A stretch of DNA of 32,324 nucleotides, taken from NCBI GenBank assembly GCA_002696485.1, contig NZTP01000064.1, forward strand, positions 1-32,324. The letters run 5' to 3'. This document shows positions 23,256-31,796 of this stretch, piece after piece; positions within the stretch are counted from its first letter, which is position 1, and each line of letters starts with the position of its first letter. This DNA is from Altibacter sp. (GTDB lineage Bacteria > Bacteroidota > Bacteroidia > Flavobacteriales > Flavobacteriaceae). Below the pieces are notes generated by a model that made no database searches, was not told the DNA's origin, and saw nothing but the letters and a program-made list of their open reading frames with translations. The translations under genes were made by a program, and so were the position numbers.

Positions 23256-23810
23256 TTACACTTGCAGCCACCCTCTAAATCCGCGTGCTGCATAGTAAGA
23301 TTCTGCTCCGTTATGGTAGAAGAATACCCTTCCGAAGCGATAATCTCCAAAAAGTGCGCCTCCAAGCTTCCGGACGGTGTCCGGCGTCTTAATCCAACTG
23401 GAGGTCTTGGTGTCAAATTCACCCAGCGACTGCAAATGCCTGTATTGTTCCTCATCGAGCAATTGAATCCCCATGGCTTCTGCTGTATTCATGGCGTTCC
23501 CTTCGGGTTTGAATTTCTTTCGGGATTCCAGTGCTTTTTGATCGTAGCAGAGGCTTCTTCGATCTTTGGGACTCTCCTTTGCGCAATCGAAAAACGTATA
23601 GGTGTCTGTTTCCGAAGCATACTTCACCACATCGGGTTCACCTCCCGTGCGTTCCATTTCGTACAGCGACCACAATTTATTGGGTTGTACCTTCAGTTTT
23701 GATTGTAGCTTGTTCCAGTCCAATCCTGGATGGCGTTCCGGATGTTTGCTGAAACGTTCTTTAAGCGTCTTGAGAAGTGTTTCGGTTTGTACTTGTGTTA
23801 GTTCACTCAT
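23256..23810 (-). CDS. DUF4256-family protein
   Basis: A 184-residue soluble protein. It matches the DUF4256 pattern: LLKTLKERFSKHPERHPGLDW at the start, KLWSLYEMERTGGEPDVV, the cysteine-containing FFDCAKESPKDRRSLCYDQKALE near 75-100, AMGIQLLDEEQYRHLQ, and GRVFFYHNGAESYYAARGFRG at the end. No function is established for the family. The frame extends to a GTG at 23825; the ATG at 23810 (MSELTQVQTE) is the more likely start. It lies 80 bases upstream of the two AHSA1 genes on the same strand and may be co-expressed with them. Confidence 0.87.
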   Translation of the reverse strand: MSELTQVQTETLLKTLKERFSKHPERHPGLDWNKLQSKLKVQPNKLWSLYEMERTGGEPDVVKYASETDTYTFFDCAKESPKDRRSLCYDQKALESRKKFKPEGNAMNTAEAMGIQLLDEEQYRHLQSLGEFDTKTSSWIKTPDTVRKLGGALFGDYRFGRVFFYHNGAESYYAARGFRGWLQV

Positions 23811-23913
23811 ATCATGACATTCCACTCATTGTTTTTAATCGCTTTTCTACATTGCCCGTACCTAGGCAGAGCGTTTCTATTGCAGGTTTTACTGCCCGAG
23901 GTCTATCCTAAGG

Positions 23914-25020
23914 CTATCTTTTAACGACCTTCTTTGTCTGGATACCCGTTTCAGTGAATAGCTTCATCACATATATTCCTGAAGCGTATTTGGACAGGTC
24001 CATCGAAGTTACGTTACCTTCAAGCGTGACCAAATTCTCTCCGAGGGGGGAATACAGTTCAACTTTACGCAGCGGCTGTGCTGTTGCGGCTATGTAGATC
24101 TTGGAATCCGTTGGATTGGGATAAATTTCAGTGATCAATTCGTTTATTGGAGCTCCTAAGAGTTCGCAATTAAAATCCTGTTCCACTTTAGAGGCAGCAG
24201 GTGGGTTCACTAAAAGATCGTCTGTCAATAAAGGACAATAGCAGTCATTATCTTCTACATACAATTTGAGCCATGAGAGTGCAATTTTACCCACGGCGCC
24301 ATTCCCGCCGTTGGGCGAATTAGCAACGGAGTGATTTCCGTTTGCCACTTCAAACAATAACTTATCGGTTGTATTTGGTGTAACATTGTAATGGATATCG
24401 GCGTGTTGGGCCGGAGGCGCTACCGTATCGGCTTCACCGCTAAAAATAAGCACCGGACTTCCATGATTCAATTGGGGGCTGGTAAGGTAAGGACACAAAG
24501 CAACCACACCAGCAATAGAATTGTCAAGCACGGCAGCTCTTTGCGCTCCGCCGCCACCCATCGACCAACCACTTACCGCCAGTTGGTCTAAGTTAAGGGC
24601 ACCTTCCAAAGGAGATGCGGTTCTTACATTTTCTTGTCTAATGGTTTCTAGGGCATCCAAAAGTGCCAGCGCCCGTGCTTCGGGAAAATCGAAAGGAGAA
24701 TTTGTACCTATAATTATCGCCACTATACCGTGGGACGCATAAAAAGGACCCCATTCTGCCACACTTGAGGGAGCAGCCGTGAATCCTGGGACGATCGCAA
24801 TACTAGCAAAAGGCGGTGTAGCGTTCGTTGGATAATAGACGGTGGCACCGTTATAAGCGGGTCCGTTACGAATACCATCGGCTTCGGTAAGGGTAGCTAC
24901 CTCGAAGGGTCCGGGATTGGTAAGGCTCTCGACCGTAACGCCATCACATTGTGCAAACAGTTGGTTCGAACTGAGCACTGAAGTGATGACCAACAGCAGT
25001 AAAATATAAATTTTCTTCAT
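23914..25020 (-). CDS. secreted PETase/cutinase-like serine hydrolase with T9SS tail
   Basis: A 368-residue protein. The signal peptide (about 1-23) is followed by an alpha/beta hydrolase domain (about 30-258) of the polyesterase (dienelactone hydrolase/cutinase-like) family. The nucleophile elbow GWSMGGGG carries Ser153; Asp198 (GEADTVAP) and His230 (NGNHSVANS) complete the triad. The oxyanion-hole segment is IVPGFTA (Phe80, where Ideonella PETase has Tyr87). Trp152 precedes the serine, and Tyr178 is near the position of the mobile Trp185. The PETase-specific disulfide cysteines next to Asp and His are absent (Gly195, Val232). Residues 260-290 hold cysteines that may pair, and 296-368 is a T9SS type A sorting domain (ITEIYPNPTDSKIYI...YASGIYVMKL). 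Bacteroidota relatives (Aequorivita, Kaistella) include enzymes with PET-hydrolysing activity. Confidence 0.9.
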   Translation of the reverse strand: MKKIYILLLLVITSVLSSNQLFAQCDGVTVESLTNPGPFEVATLTEADGIRNGPAYNGATVYYPTNATPPFASIAIVPGFTAAPSSVAEWGPFYASHGIVAIIIGTNSPFDFPEARALALLDALETIRQENVRTASPLEGALNLDQLAVSGWSMGGGGAQRAAVLDNSIAGVVALCPYLTSPQLNHGSPVLIFSGEADTVAPPAQHADIHYNVTPNTTDKLLFEVANGNHSVANSPNGGNGAVGKIALSWLKLYVEDNDCYCPLLTDDLLVNPPAASKVEQDFNCELLGAPINELITEIYPNPTDSKIYIAATAQPLRKVELYSPLGENLVTLEGNVTSMDLSKYASGIYVMKLFTETGIQTKKVVKR

Positions 25021-25159
25021 ACGTACGAGTTGTAAACTATTAGGTTAGGAACAGCATTTTATGCATGACGCACTTGCTATTCCTGATAAATATATAACTT
25101 TTCGCTATTCTGTGAGCGGTACATATCCCACATTTAGCACCACAGCGTGGCTACTGCTC

Positions 25160-26656
25160 CTACTTCAAGGTCATAAAGGTCTTTTTCTTCCTTCCGTCAT
25201 TCATCATGATAAAGGTGTCGGCCGCGTAGGTTCCATAAAACGGCAGATAGTATTCATTGCCTCTGTTATCTTGAATCTTGTTATAGGCTACTTGTCCGTC
25301 TACCGTATATTCAAAATCGTATAAGGAAGAAGATTCAAACCATCCCCGCGATACTTTGGTACGACCGTCGTCCTTTTCGGTAAGATTCTTTCCGGAGTTT
25401 AGAATGATGTGCAGCTGATCATCCTTCAAAAAGGCATTGTAGGAAGGGGAGGTGTCTCGCTTAAAAACACTTCGGCCCCAAGCAAGATCACCGTTAGCGG
25501 CAAACTTTAAGACCAAGATATCATCATAATGATAAACGGTTTGGTAATAGCCTCCCGTGGTTCCCGTGCGAACATATGTTGTGGTCTCATAGAATTCTTC
25601 AGCAATAAGATAAGTGCCTCCCTGACTGTCGGTAAGAACATAATCAACCTCGAAGTTCTTCAGTTCTTTTTTCTTGTCGTTCTTACGTTCGGCAGTGCGA
25701 TAGCCGTAAAGATCCTCATATACCTGCTTTGGGAGCGGATGCGTTTTTTTGGTCGTTACTGAAAAGCTATTGGTGTCGATCACAAAGTCGCAGCCACCTT
25801 TCACCCGACTTGCATTCCGCTCTGAATAAAAGCCCAACAAGTGCAGTTTGTCGTTGGTTTGTGAAATGGTAAGGGACTGTATATGTTCGTCATCCAGTTT
25901 TACAATGAGCTCATCGGCTTTGTCCTTTGTGATCTTGTTCAGCACAAAAACATAGTTGGCGTCACCTTTGCTGTTCTTATTCGATCGGCCGTTGCGAAAC
26001 AGTTTCCCTAAGGAGTATACAGCGGCATTGTCATCGATGAACAGATCGTTGTGTATGAACTCATGCTTTTCGTCTTCCTGATACGAACGTTCGTATTGCA
26101 GAGCTTCCGAAGCGGCATCAAAAACCCGAATGGTATATGAATTCTTGTTCTTACGAATATCGTCGGTTGCCACTGCAATATACTTGCCGTTTGGAGAGAG
26201 TGCGAAACCCGTTTTGTGGTTCTTTCGGGAACCAAACAGACTTTGTTTCTTCTCGACGGTGGTAGTGAAAAGGGTGGTTTTGGTGTGCGTCCCCGTGGCA
26301 ATATCGAGGGTATGACAGTAGATGATGCGTTCGTCCTTCTCCGGTGCATAGACGGTAAAAAGTTTTAATTGATCTTTGTAGAACAGGTCGCCTACATAGG
26401 TTTCATCTTTATCGCTTTCCACCACTTTGGAAACTGTTTTAATGAGGTTTGCATCAAAAATATCGAACAAGAGGTCCCGCTTTGCATTTCGAACGATGGC
26501 GGTCTTCCCCGAAGATGTAGTATGTATGGTCAAGACCTCTGTAGACTTGACCTCGTCCTTGTATTCGGCGCTTTCGCTTACGTTGAGGTTCGTTGTGGAT
26601 TGGGCAATGATCACGCCGGAAAGCGCGAGGAAACAAAGGAGTAGTATTTTTTTCAT
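25160..26656 (-). CDS. secreted protein of unknown function, propeller-like
   Basis: A 498-residue protein with a clear signal peptide (about 1-18, ending VIIAQ). The body is rich in short beta strands separated by charged loops (FALSPNGKYIAVATDD, YTIRVFDAASEA, LTISQTNDKLHLLGFYSE, ILVLKFAANGDLAWGRSVFKR), which suggests a beta-propeller. No catalytic motif, lipobox or T9SS sorting domain is visible, so it should be periplasmic or secreted otherwise. Lysine-rich segments (KKTHPLPKQ, ERKNDKKKELKN) interrupt the repeats. I do not recognise a named family beyond flavobacterial hypothetical proteins. A gap of about 140 bases separates it from the hydrolase gene, so separate transcription is likely. 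Confidence 0.75.
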   Translation of the reverse strand: MKKILLLCFLALSGVIIAQSTTNLNVSESAEYKDEVKSTEVLTIHTTSSGKTAIVRNAKRDLLFDIFDANLIKTVSKVVESDKDETYVGDLFYKDQLKLFTVYAPEKDERIIYCHTLDIATGTHTKTTLFTTTVEKKQSLFGSRKNHKTGFALSPNGKYIAVATDDIRKNKNSYTIRVFDAASEALQYERSYQEDEKHEFIHNDLFIDDNAAVYSLGKLFRNGRSNKNSKGDANYVFVLNKITKDKADELIVKLDDEHIQSLTISQTNDKLHLLGFYSERNASRVKGGCDFVIDTNSFSVTTKKTHPLPKQVYEDLYGYRTAERKNDKKKELKNFEVDYVLTDSQGGTYLIAEEFYETTTYVRTGTTGGYYQTVYHYDDILVLKFAANGDLAWGRSVFKRDTSPSYNAFLKDDQLHIILNSGKNLTEKDDGRTKVSRGWFESSSLYDFEYTVDGQVAYNKIQDNRGNEYYLPFYGTYAADTFIMMNDGRKKKTFMTLK

Positions 26657-26682
26657 ACGGTGTTAGGGTGTTGAAGGTTATT

Positions 26683-26702
26683 TGATTATTACGTGATTAT
26701 TA
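26683..26702. repeat. 9-bp direct repeat with 11-bp period upstream of the 25.2-26.7 kb gene
   Basis: TGATTATTA occurs at 26683-26691 and again at 26694-26702, 27-46 bases upstream of the ATG at 26656 on the minus strand. The 11-base period puts both copies on the same DNA face, as for a tandem regulator site. It is A/T-rich and may be chance. Confidence 0.35.
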
Positions 26703-26789
26703 GGTTTATCTATATTCATCTGTTCTTCTACAGTTGAACGGACGTAGGATTCGCCGGTACATAGTTGCTGAATGTTTTAGCGCAGCCAT

Positions 26790-28019
26790 TTATTTTGAAT
26801 TGTTTTCAATGAAGGTAGTAAGTTGCGTGATCCAATCACGGTCCGGTGCCAAAACAATTTCGGGTTTGACGCCCTGAGATTCGATAGGGAGGTAGGCTGA
26901 ATGTTTCTTAGACGTGAGTACTGCCACAAAATGACCACAAGGTAGGGTATAATTATCTCCTTTCAATTCGTAGGCCGCCGTGCCGTTGGTCCTTTGGCCC
27001 ACAAGGGTTGTAGCATCGAATTTACTTAATTTATACGCAAACTGCTCGGCATTGCTTATGGTACGGTGATTGGTCAAGACATAGATCTTATTTTGTTTTG
27101 CATAGCCTTTTAGGATCTTATAGAGGATATCCGAATTACGGTCGCCACCACCTCCGTTGTTTCGTAAGTCGACAATGAGATGTTCCTTGGTTAAGGTTCC
27201 GTCTAAGGACGCATAGAATGTTTCGGCATCGGACAAGGTGGGGTACCAAGCATTGAAACTTCCGATCATAAGATACGTTATGTTTTCTGAAAGTTCTTCG
27301 CGATGATAGGTATTCGTATAAGGTACTTCGGAAGCAAAGTTCGCATTGATCGCGTCTTTTCTGAAACCCATAAAGTAGAAAACACCCTGTTCGATCCTTT
27401 CGGTGTAAGCGATCAGTCTTTTTGAAGCAAGGTCACCACCAACACTTAGCAAATATTCATTTCCAAAGGGAATAAGCGTATACATCACCGTACCCGGTTC
27501 CCACAGTTCTGTTTCAGAATTTAAGACCACAGCCGTATATTTGGTATCGCTATTGTGCTTATACACCCCGAGGGTCACATAGCCTTCTTTTTTGTACACC
27601 CCTTCTACAGCTTCAATGGGCGTCGACTGTAAGGCAGTTCTTAAACTGTCCAGATTGATGTTTGGTCTGGGGAAGGCGTTAAAAAGTTTTGAGTTCTTGA
27701 ATGTGGCATACGCATCGTTATTTGTTCGGACCTCTTCGGTAGCGCCTGGATCTATACTGTAGACCTTACTATGATTGTCATTTAAGCCCAATAGAAGCGT
27801 GTTGAGCAGCACATGGCAGTCGTAGCTTGTTGTAGTGTTTCTTGCTTCCTCCACGAGGCTGGTATATCCTGCTTCATAGCTATCTTTATTGACCTTATAA
27901 GCAGGTGTTTTGCGAACTTTATCATCCAAGAAGCTAAAATCCTCTGCACATTGACAGGGTTCATTCTGGGCGTTGGTGATGGTTATTGAAAGTAATACTA
28001 GTAAAATTGTTTTTTTCAT
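26790..28019 (-). CDS. S41-family (C-terminal processing-like) serine peptidase
   Basis: A 409-residue protein with a signal peptide (about 1-17, TNAQ), so it is exported. The C-terminal part is an S41/TSPc domain: HLIVDLRNNGGGGDRNSDILY near 280-300, then IYVLTNHRTISNAEQFAYKL where Ser322 is the predicted nucleophile, followed by TTLVGQRTNGTAAY and the final PIESQGVKPEIVL. No PDZ domain is evident, and the region between about 30 and 240 shows no known module, with four cysteines at 22, 24, 68 and 361. Such stand-alone S41 proteins are common in Bacteroidota and mostly uncharacterised. The substrate is unknown. Confidence 0.87.
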   Translation of the reverse strand: MKKTILLVLLSITITNAQNEPCQCAEDFSFLDDKVRKTPAYKVNKDSYEAGYTSLVEEARNTTTSYDCHVLLNTLLLGLNDNHSKVYSIDPGATEEVRTNNDAYATFKNSKLFNAFPRPNINLDSLRTALQSTPIEAVEGVYKKEGYVTLGVYKHNSDTKYTAVVLNSETELWEPGTVMYTLIPFGNEYLLSVGGDLASKRLIAYTERIEQGVFYFMGFRKDAINANFASEVPYTNTYHREELSENITYLMIGSFNAWYPTLSDAETFYASLDGTLTKEHLIVDLRNNGGGGDRNSDILYKILKGYAKQNKIYVLTNHRTISNAEQFAYKLSKFDATTLVGQRTNGTAAYELKGDNYTLPCGHFVAVLTSKKHSAYLPIESQGVKPEIVLAPDRDWITQLTTFIENNSK

Positions 28020-28069
28020 GTGTAGATTCTTGTAAGCAGTTTTTATGAAGCTGTGTTAGTTATGTTCGC

Positions 28070-28774
28070 TTATTCAAATATCCTTGTCAGAAGTCTGAAA
28101 TTCAAAAGCATGAATCCACTTATGATCATTATGAATATCGCAATCTTTTTTATATCATTCAATCCTCGTCCTTCTTTTAAGATAAATCGTCTAAAGTCTG
28201 TTGAAACAAGACTCAATAATGCGGTTAAGAATAAAAGACCAATCGCTGTTAATGCTCCGTTGCCTATTGGGAAACCTTCTCTATCTTCATAAAAGAAACG
28301 CAGAATGTCCATTAGAAAAAGGATGTTCCAACTAATTACGGCTCCAACAGCGAAACTTTTTTTTATCGGATTTCCGCCTTGAGCTTGTTTATCTTTAATC
28401 ATTCTGTCAATTTGCTCAATGGAAGAATTCTCATTGCTTAAAAATCCGGTTTCTTGAATTTGAAGAAAGACCGAATTTGGATCTTTAAAAGTCCAAAAGA
28501 TCACATGATCCTGATATGTTGAGACCTTATGGTTGATCTTTATACCTTGTCCGATTATTGGAACCATTGTATAAGGCTCGATCGAAATAACGTCGGAAGG
28601 TTTAAAAGTGAGATGACTGATGATGGAAGCGTTTATTTCCATTCTGTCTTTACTCACTTTCAGGGTAGCAAAAGGGAACGTAGCATTTGCGTTTCCAACT
28701 CTTGCACCGCCTGTTAATTTGAACTCATTCATGTATCGATAGATTCTTTCGGTATATGACCCATAATCATTCAT
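28070..28774 (-). CDS. uncharacterised membrane protein with N-terminal soluble domain
   Basis: A 234-residue protein. The first 130 residues look like a soluble beta-rich domain (GARVGNANATFPFATLKVSKDRMEINASI, ISIEPYTMVPIIGQGIKINHK), followed by three probable membrane helices (about 142-160, 170-188 and 209-225). No signal peptide is present, so the domain faces the cytoplasm if the N-terminus stays inside. The ATG at 28774 is three bases after the stop of the upstream zinc-protease gene, so the pair is probably translationally coupled. A later in-frame Met (residue 15) is an alternative start. I do not recognise a characterised family. Confidence 0.75.
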   Translation of the reverse strand: MNDYGSYTERIYRYMNEFKLTGGARVGNANATFPFATLKVSKDRMEINASIISHLTFKPSDVISIEPYTMVPIIGQGIKINHKVSTYQDHVIFWTFKDPNSVFLQIQETGFLSNENSSIEQIDRMIKDKQAQGGNPIKKSFAVGAVISWNILFLMDILRFFYEDREGFPIGNGALTAIGLLFLTALLSLVSTDFRRFILKEGRGLNDIKKIAIFIMIISGFMLLNFRLLTRIFE

Positions 28775-28777
28775 TAA

Positions 28778-30091
28778 TTAGTTCCCGGTTCTAAATGCTA
28801 TTAGATAGGGTTTTAAAGGAATGCTTTCTTCAGTTCTAAAGTTGTTTGTAATATACAATTGATATTCTTTATTAGGTTCCAAAACAACGGGAATTGTCCA
28901 AGAACTGTTGTCATCTCCCCATCGTCTACCGTTTATAGTCCCTTTCGGGAAAGCGTCTTGTCCCAGCTCTCCGAAATCTACACCGGTATTATGTCCGTTC
29001 AAGGGTTGTGAGAAGGTTATGGTAATTTCGGTAATATTCGGACTCACATGGCTGCTATGGTTTTCGAATTGCATAATGCCTGTCACGACAGGACGTCTGT
29101 TTTCAAAGGTTTGATATAAGGTGTCCAATGGTTGTGAAAAATAACCGGATTTTCTTACGAATGCTTCAATTTCTGCTTCATTGGTATAATCCAATTCGAT
29201 CATTTTTCGAATGGCAGCTTTTTTGTCTTCAGCTTGTTCGTAGTAGCGTTCACATATTTGATATCCCACAGCATATCCCAAGTCTCTCATGCCAAATTCG
29301 TTTGGCGCATTTCCATCCAGCCATTTATATAGGTTATTATGATAGAACATTTCCGTTTCGAAAACCTCCCTCATCCTTTTAGCATTAGCCATACCATAGG
29401 CGATTTGGGGGTTTGGGGAGTTAATCTCAAGGGCCTTGGCGGCCACGAATTCGGCAACCCCTTCATAAAGGACTAATGACAAGATATTAAATACCCGCGG
29501 ATTCTGTTGGGTATGCACATATTCATGGACGTTTAGAAACACCAGATGTTCTTTGGGATTTGTTGCAAAATGCGATCGCAGGTGCGAAAGATTATCTGGA
29601 AACTCGCGGGTTTCTGTGGCACTGTCTGCCAGTGAAATTTCAGCGCCTATAAGGACCAGACTATCAATGGTGGTTCCTCCCGTTCTAAAAGCGCCTATTG
29701 TAAAGTAGATCTTTGCCGGTTTTAATTGAGGGTAGACCCCTCTTAATTTTTCTATACCGTTCTCTAGGTCCGAACTTACTTTGTCTGCTAGCAAGGTGTT
29801 CTCCCTAATAGAGGTCCAGAATTTCGGATAATTATTGATCGCATATACATATTCTTGAGGGGTATAGTTTCTTGCCTGGATAATACCCTTGAGTCCTGCG
29901 GTTGCTTTCTGAAGATAAAGGCTATCGAGGAATTGGAACTGCAAGGTGGAATCTTGGGTAGAAACAATCTTGTCATACGCTTCCCAAAAGTTTGTAATAT
30001 CGGCTGTAATGACGTTTCGGTTCACGTTTATTTGGGGCTTGCACTGTGAAAGTAGCAGTACTGTAACCAGCAGCATAAAAGTTTGTTTCAT
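28778..30091 (-). CDS. DUF2268-like putative Zn-protease lipoprotein
   Basis: A 437-residue protein with a lipoprotein signal (lipobox LLSQC, Cys17). The middle domain has a zinc-binding gluzincin motif HEYVH (His189, Glu190, His193), with a downstream YEGVAEFVA segment (Glu210 and Glu214) that can supply the third ligand. This is the layout of the DUF2268 'predicted Zn-dependent protease' family. The C-terminal 100 residues (PVVTGIMQFENHSSHVSPNITEITITFSQPL...) form an Ig-like strand-rich domain. It is probably an envelope lipoprotein. It is immediately followed by the small membrane protein gene. Proteolysis has not been shown for the family as far as I know. Confidence 0.83.
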   Translation of the reverse strand: MKQTFMLLVTVLLLSQCKPQINVNRNVITADITNFWEAYDKIVSTQDSTLQFQFLDSLYLQKATAGLKGIIQARNYTPQEYVYAINNYPKFWTSIRENTLLADKVSSDLENGIEKLRGVYPQLKPAKIYFTIGAFRTGGTTIDSLVLIGAEISLADSATETREFPDNLSHLRSHFATNPKEHLVFLNVHEYVHTQQNPRVFNILSLVLYEGVAEFVAAKALEINSPNPQIAYGMANAKRMREVFETEMFYHNNLYKWLDGNAPNEFGMRDLGYAVGYQICERYYEQAEDKKAAIRKMIELDYTNEAEIEAFVRKSGYFSQPLDTLYQTFENRRPVVTGIMQFENHSSHVSPNITEITITFSQPLNGHNTGVDFGELGQDAFPKGTINGRRWGDDNSSWTIPVVLEPNKEYQLYITNNFRTEESIPLKPYLIAFRTGN

Positions 30092-30146
30092 CCTATAATT
30101 GTGAATTTTTGTTTCCTTCGCATAATTTATTTGAACCTACAGCATA

Positions 30147-30190
30147 TAAAAAACCCGACACCTGCCATTGAGGAACAGCTGGAAGTCGGG
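30147..30190 (-). terminator. Rho-independent terminator after the SRPBCC gene at 30.3 kb
   Basis: On the minus strand CCCGAC (30190 to 30185) and GTCGGG (30159 to 30154) form a 6-bp stem around a 25-base loop that can pair further internally (CAGCTG/CTG elements). A run of six T residues follows (30153 to 30148). It lies about 95 bases after the SRPBCC stop. Confidence 0.55.
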
Positions 30191-30284
30191 GAGGAGTTTA
30201 AAGATAGTATTTTTTGTGAATGGAGAATACTAAAAACAGACATTTATAGACAAAAAGCGTTATGCATTTGTGCCATGCATACTT

Positions 30285-30761
30285 TTATTCATGCAATATT
30301 TCTTTCCATTTGTCAGATTCTGCAAAGGCTTTAATGCTGTCATTTCTCTTTTCTAGTAACTTGGTAATGTATTTTGTAAGAAATAATCGGTCAACGATTT
30401 TTCCTACCATTCCAAAAGGCGATGTGTATTCAAAAAAATCAGTCATCAATGTGCCGCCCTTCACAGTTTCAAAATGATGCTCGTGCCGAAATTCTTTAAA
30501 GGCTCCTTTTTGCATTTCATCCACAAAGTAGTTTGGCCGATCGTATGCTGTAATTTTGGAAGTCAGGTTTTGATAGATGCCTAAATGTTTAGCGCGCCAA
30601 GTAACACTTTCGTTTAATCCGATGAGTCCGGTTGTCTTACCTGCTATTGCCGTTTCGTTCGTGTGCGCCGTAGACAAGGTATGAAAGTCAACGCTGCGAG
30701 AAAGGTCGAAAACGATTTCTTTGGTAGCTTTAATTTCAGTCCGGAGTGTAATTTTCGGCAT
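30285..30761 (-). CDS. SRPBCC-family ligand-binding-like protein
   Basis: A 158-residue single-domain protein of the SRPBCC (START-like) fold. It starts with ITLRTEIKATKEIVFDLSRSVDFHTLS, has the strand pair ESVTWRAKHLGIYQNLTSKITAYDRPNYFVDEM (segment at about 51-83) and FKEFRHEHHFETVKGGTLMTDFFEYTSPFGMVGKI (about 88-122), then a C-terminal helix (ITKLLEKRNDSIKAFAES). This is the pattern of the cell-division-inhibitor/ligand-binding subgroup common in Bacteroidota, whose function is not known. It has no signal peptide. A hairpin with a T run follows downstream. It differs clearly from the two AHSA1 proteins at 22-23 kb. Confidence 0.82.
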   Translation of the reverse strand: MPKITLRTEIKATKEIVFDLSRSVDFHTLSTAHTNETAIAGKTTGLIGLNESVTWRAKHLGIYQNLTSKITAYDRPNYFVDEMQKGAFKEFRHEHHFETVKGGTLMTDFFEYTSPFGMVGKIVDRLFLTKYITKLLEKRNDSIKAFAESDKWKEILHE

Positions 30762-30854
30762 AATATCTATTACTCTGTATGGTACCGCTCTTGAATGTCG
30801 TGTCGTGGTGCCTTAGATAAAAGTAATTAAAATTCAATTAGGGAGTGTTGGTTG

Positions 30855-31325
30855 TTACCTCAGTTCTTTGTTGGCACCAGTTTTATTCTTTTTAAAGATC
30901 AATGAAATCAAATATATAATCAAAATCGATATAGATCCTATTCCTATTCCATAACTCAATCGCCAGAACCAAATCATAGCAGTTTGTCCACCTTGAAAAG
31001 TATCTTTCTCCGAAAAATTAAAAGATAGGTTTCCGGCAAGTAAATACGAAATGGGAACCCATAGAATTCCCAGTACGATTATTATTTTTAAAAAACCACT
31101 CAAAATTCTATTCAGTTTAGTTGTTGGATTCCTGAATTCTCGACATCCTATAAAAATTGTAAGAGGTAATGAAATCATTCCGAGCCATGTTATAAAAGTT
31201 CCCAAGGGAATCGTATGGAATTCATCCAAAGGTAAGGTCAATAAGGGAGATCCTGTCACTAAAAGTATAATTGAACTTATAGTCACAATCAAAAAGATAT
31301 AGAACCAAATATTAATTCTTTTCAT
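30855..31325 (-). CDS. four-helix membrane protein of unknown function
   Basis: A 156-residue protein with four hydrophobic helices at about 5-27, 40-60, 73-96 and 115-142, and a short basic C-terminus (KKNKTGANKELR). No motif or family is recognised. The ATG at 31325 is preceded by an in-frame TTG, which is a less likely start. The inverted-repeat element begins ten bases upstream, so its promoter must lie within that element or be missing. Confidence 0.65.
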   Translation of the reverse strand: MKRINIWFYIFLIVTISSIILLVTGSPLLTLPLDEFHTIPLGTFITWLGMISLPLTIFIGCREFRNPTTKLNRILSGFLKIIIVLGILWVPISYLLAGNLSFNFSEKDTFQGGQTAMIWFWRLSYGIGIGSISILIIYLISLIFKKNKTGANKELR

Positions 31326-31334
31326 CAAAAATTA

Positions 31335-31651
31335 TTGCCAACGGTTTTGTGTATGGGTTCGTGCGGATTTTAACCGAGCGCTTTGCGATCGGATGAGCCG
31401 TTTACGGCGAAAAATCCGCTGGAAAAGAAAGCGCGACGGTTACCAAGCGCAAAGTTTTCCACGAATCGTTAAAGTTTAAAAGTAAGAAAAATTTCTGGTT
31501 AGTATTTACTACCTCATCACCTTTACACGTGTAATGCTCATTGTGGCCCGTTGGTTAATCGAATAGCCTTTCCTACAAAACCAACAAACGTGTAACTGAA
31601 AATTCGTACCATGAAACCGCGCAGTGAAGCGTTATGTAGAACCATTGGCAA
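31335..31651. repeat. structured non-coding element with imperfect terminal inverted repeats
   Basis: TTGCCAACGGTT (31335-31346) and AACCATTGGCAA (31640-31651) are inverted repeats matching at 11 of 12 positions, bounding 317 bases without a gene. Internal pairs suggest heavy folding: CTTTGCG (31381-31387) with CGCAAAG (31448-31454), GGATTTT with AAAATCC around 31366 and 31411, the small hairpin CCGT-TT-ACGG near 31398, and the perfect palindrome TTACACGTGTAA (31523-31534). It resembles intergenic elements that I associate with flavobacterial genomes, but I see only one copy. The remaining bases to 31796 show no gene. Confidence 0.5.
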
Positions 31652-31796
31652 AAATTTCAAGAAAGTGATTACTATTTCTTTTTTTGAATAGCAACCTAAA
31701 CGAAAGAGAGAGATAGTTCACGAGATCAAAACACATTTTCCTGTTTTATAATTGACTATATTTAGTAGTACTTATAAATACATCAATACCTGTTCA

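Noticed and set aside
25061-25324. Plus-strand frame of 87 codons overlapping the end of the 25.2-26.7 kb gene
   Set aside because: Most of it is antisense to the well-supported secreted protein, and the unique part lies in a short promoter gap.
31335-31651. Integron attC-like site (GTTATG near 31631 and GCCAACG near 31337)
   Set aside because: The two core-like sequences are not complementary in the way attC sites need, and no integrase or cassette array is present.
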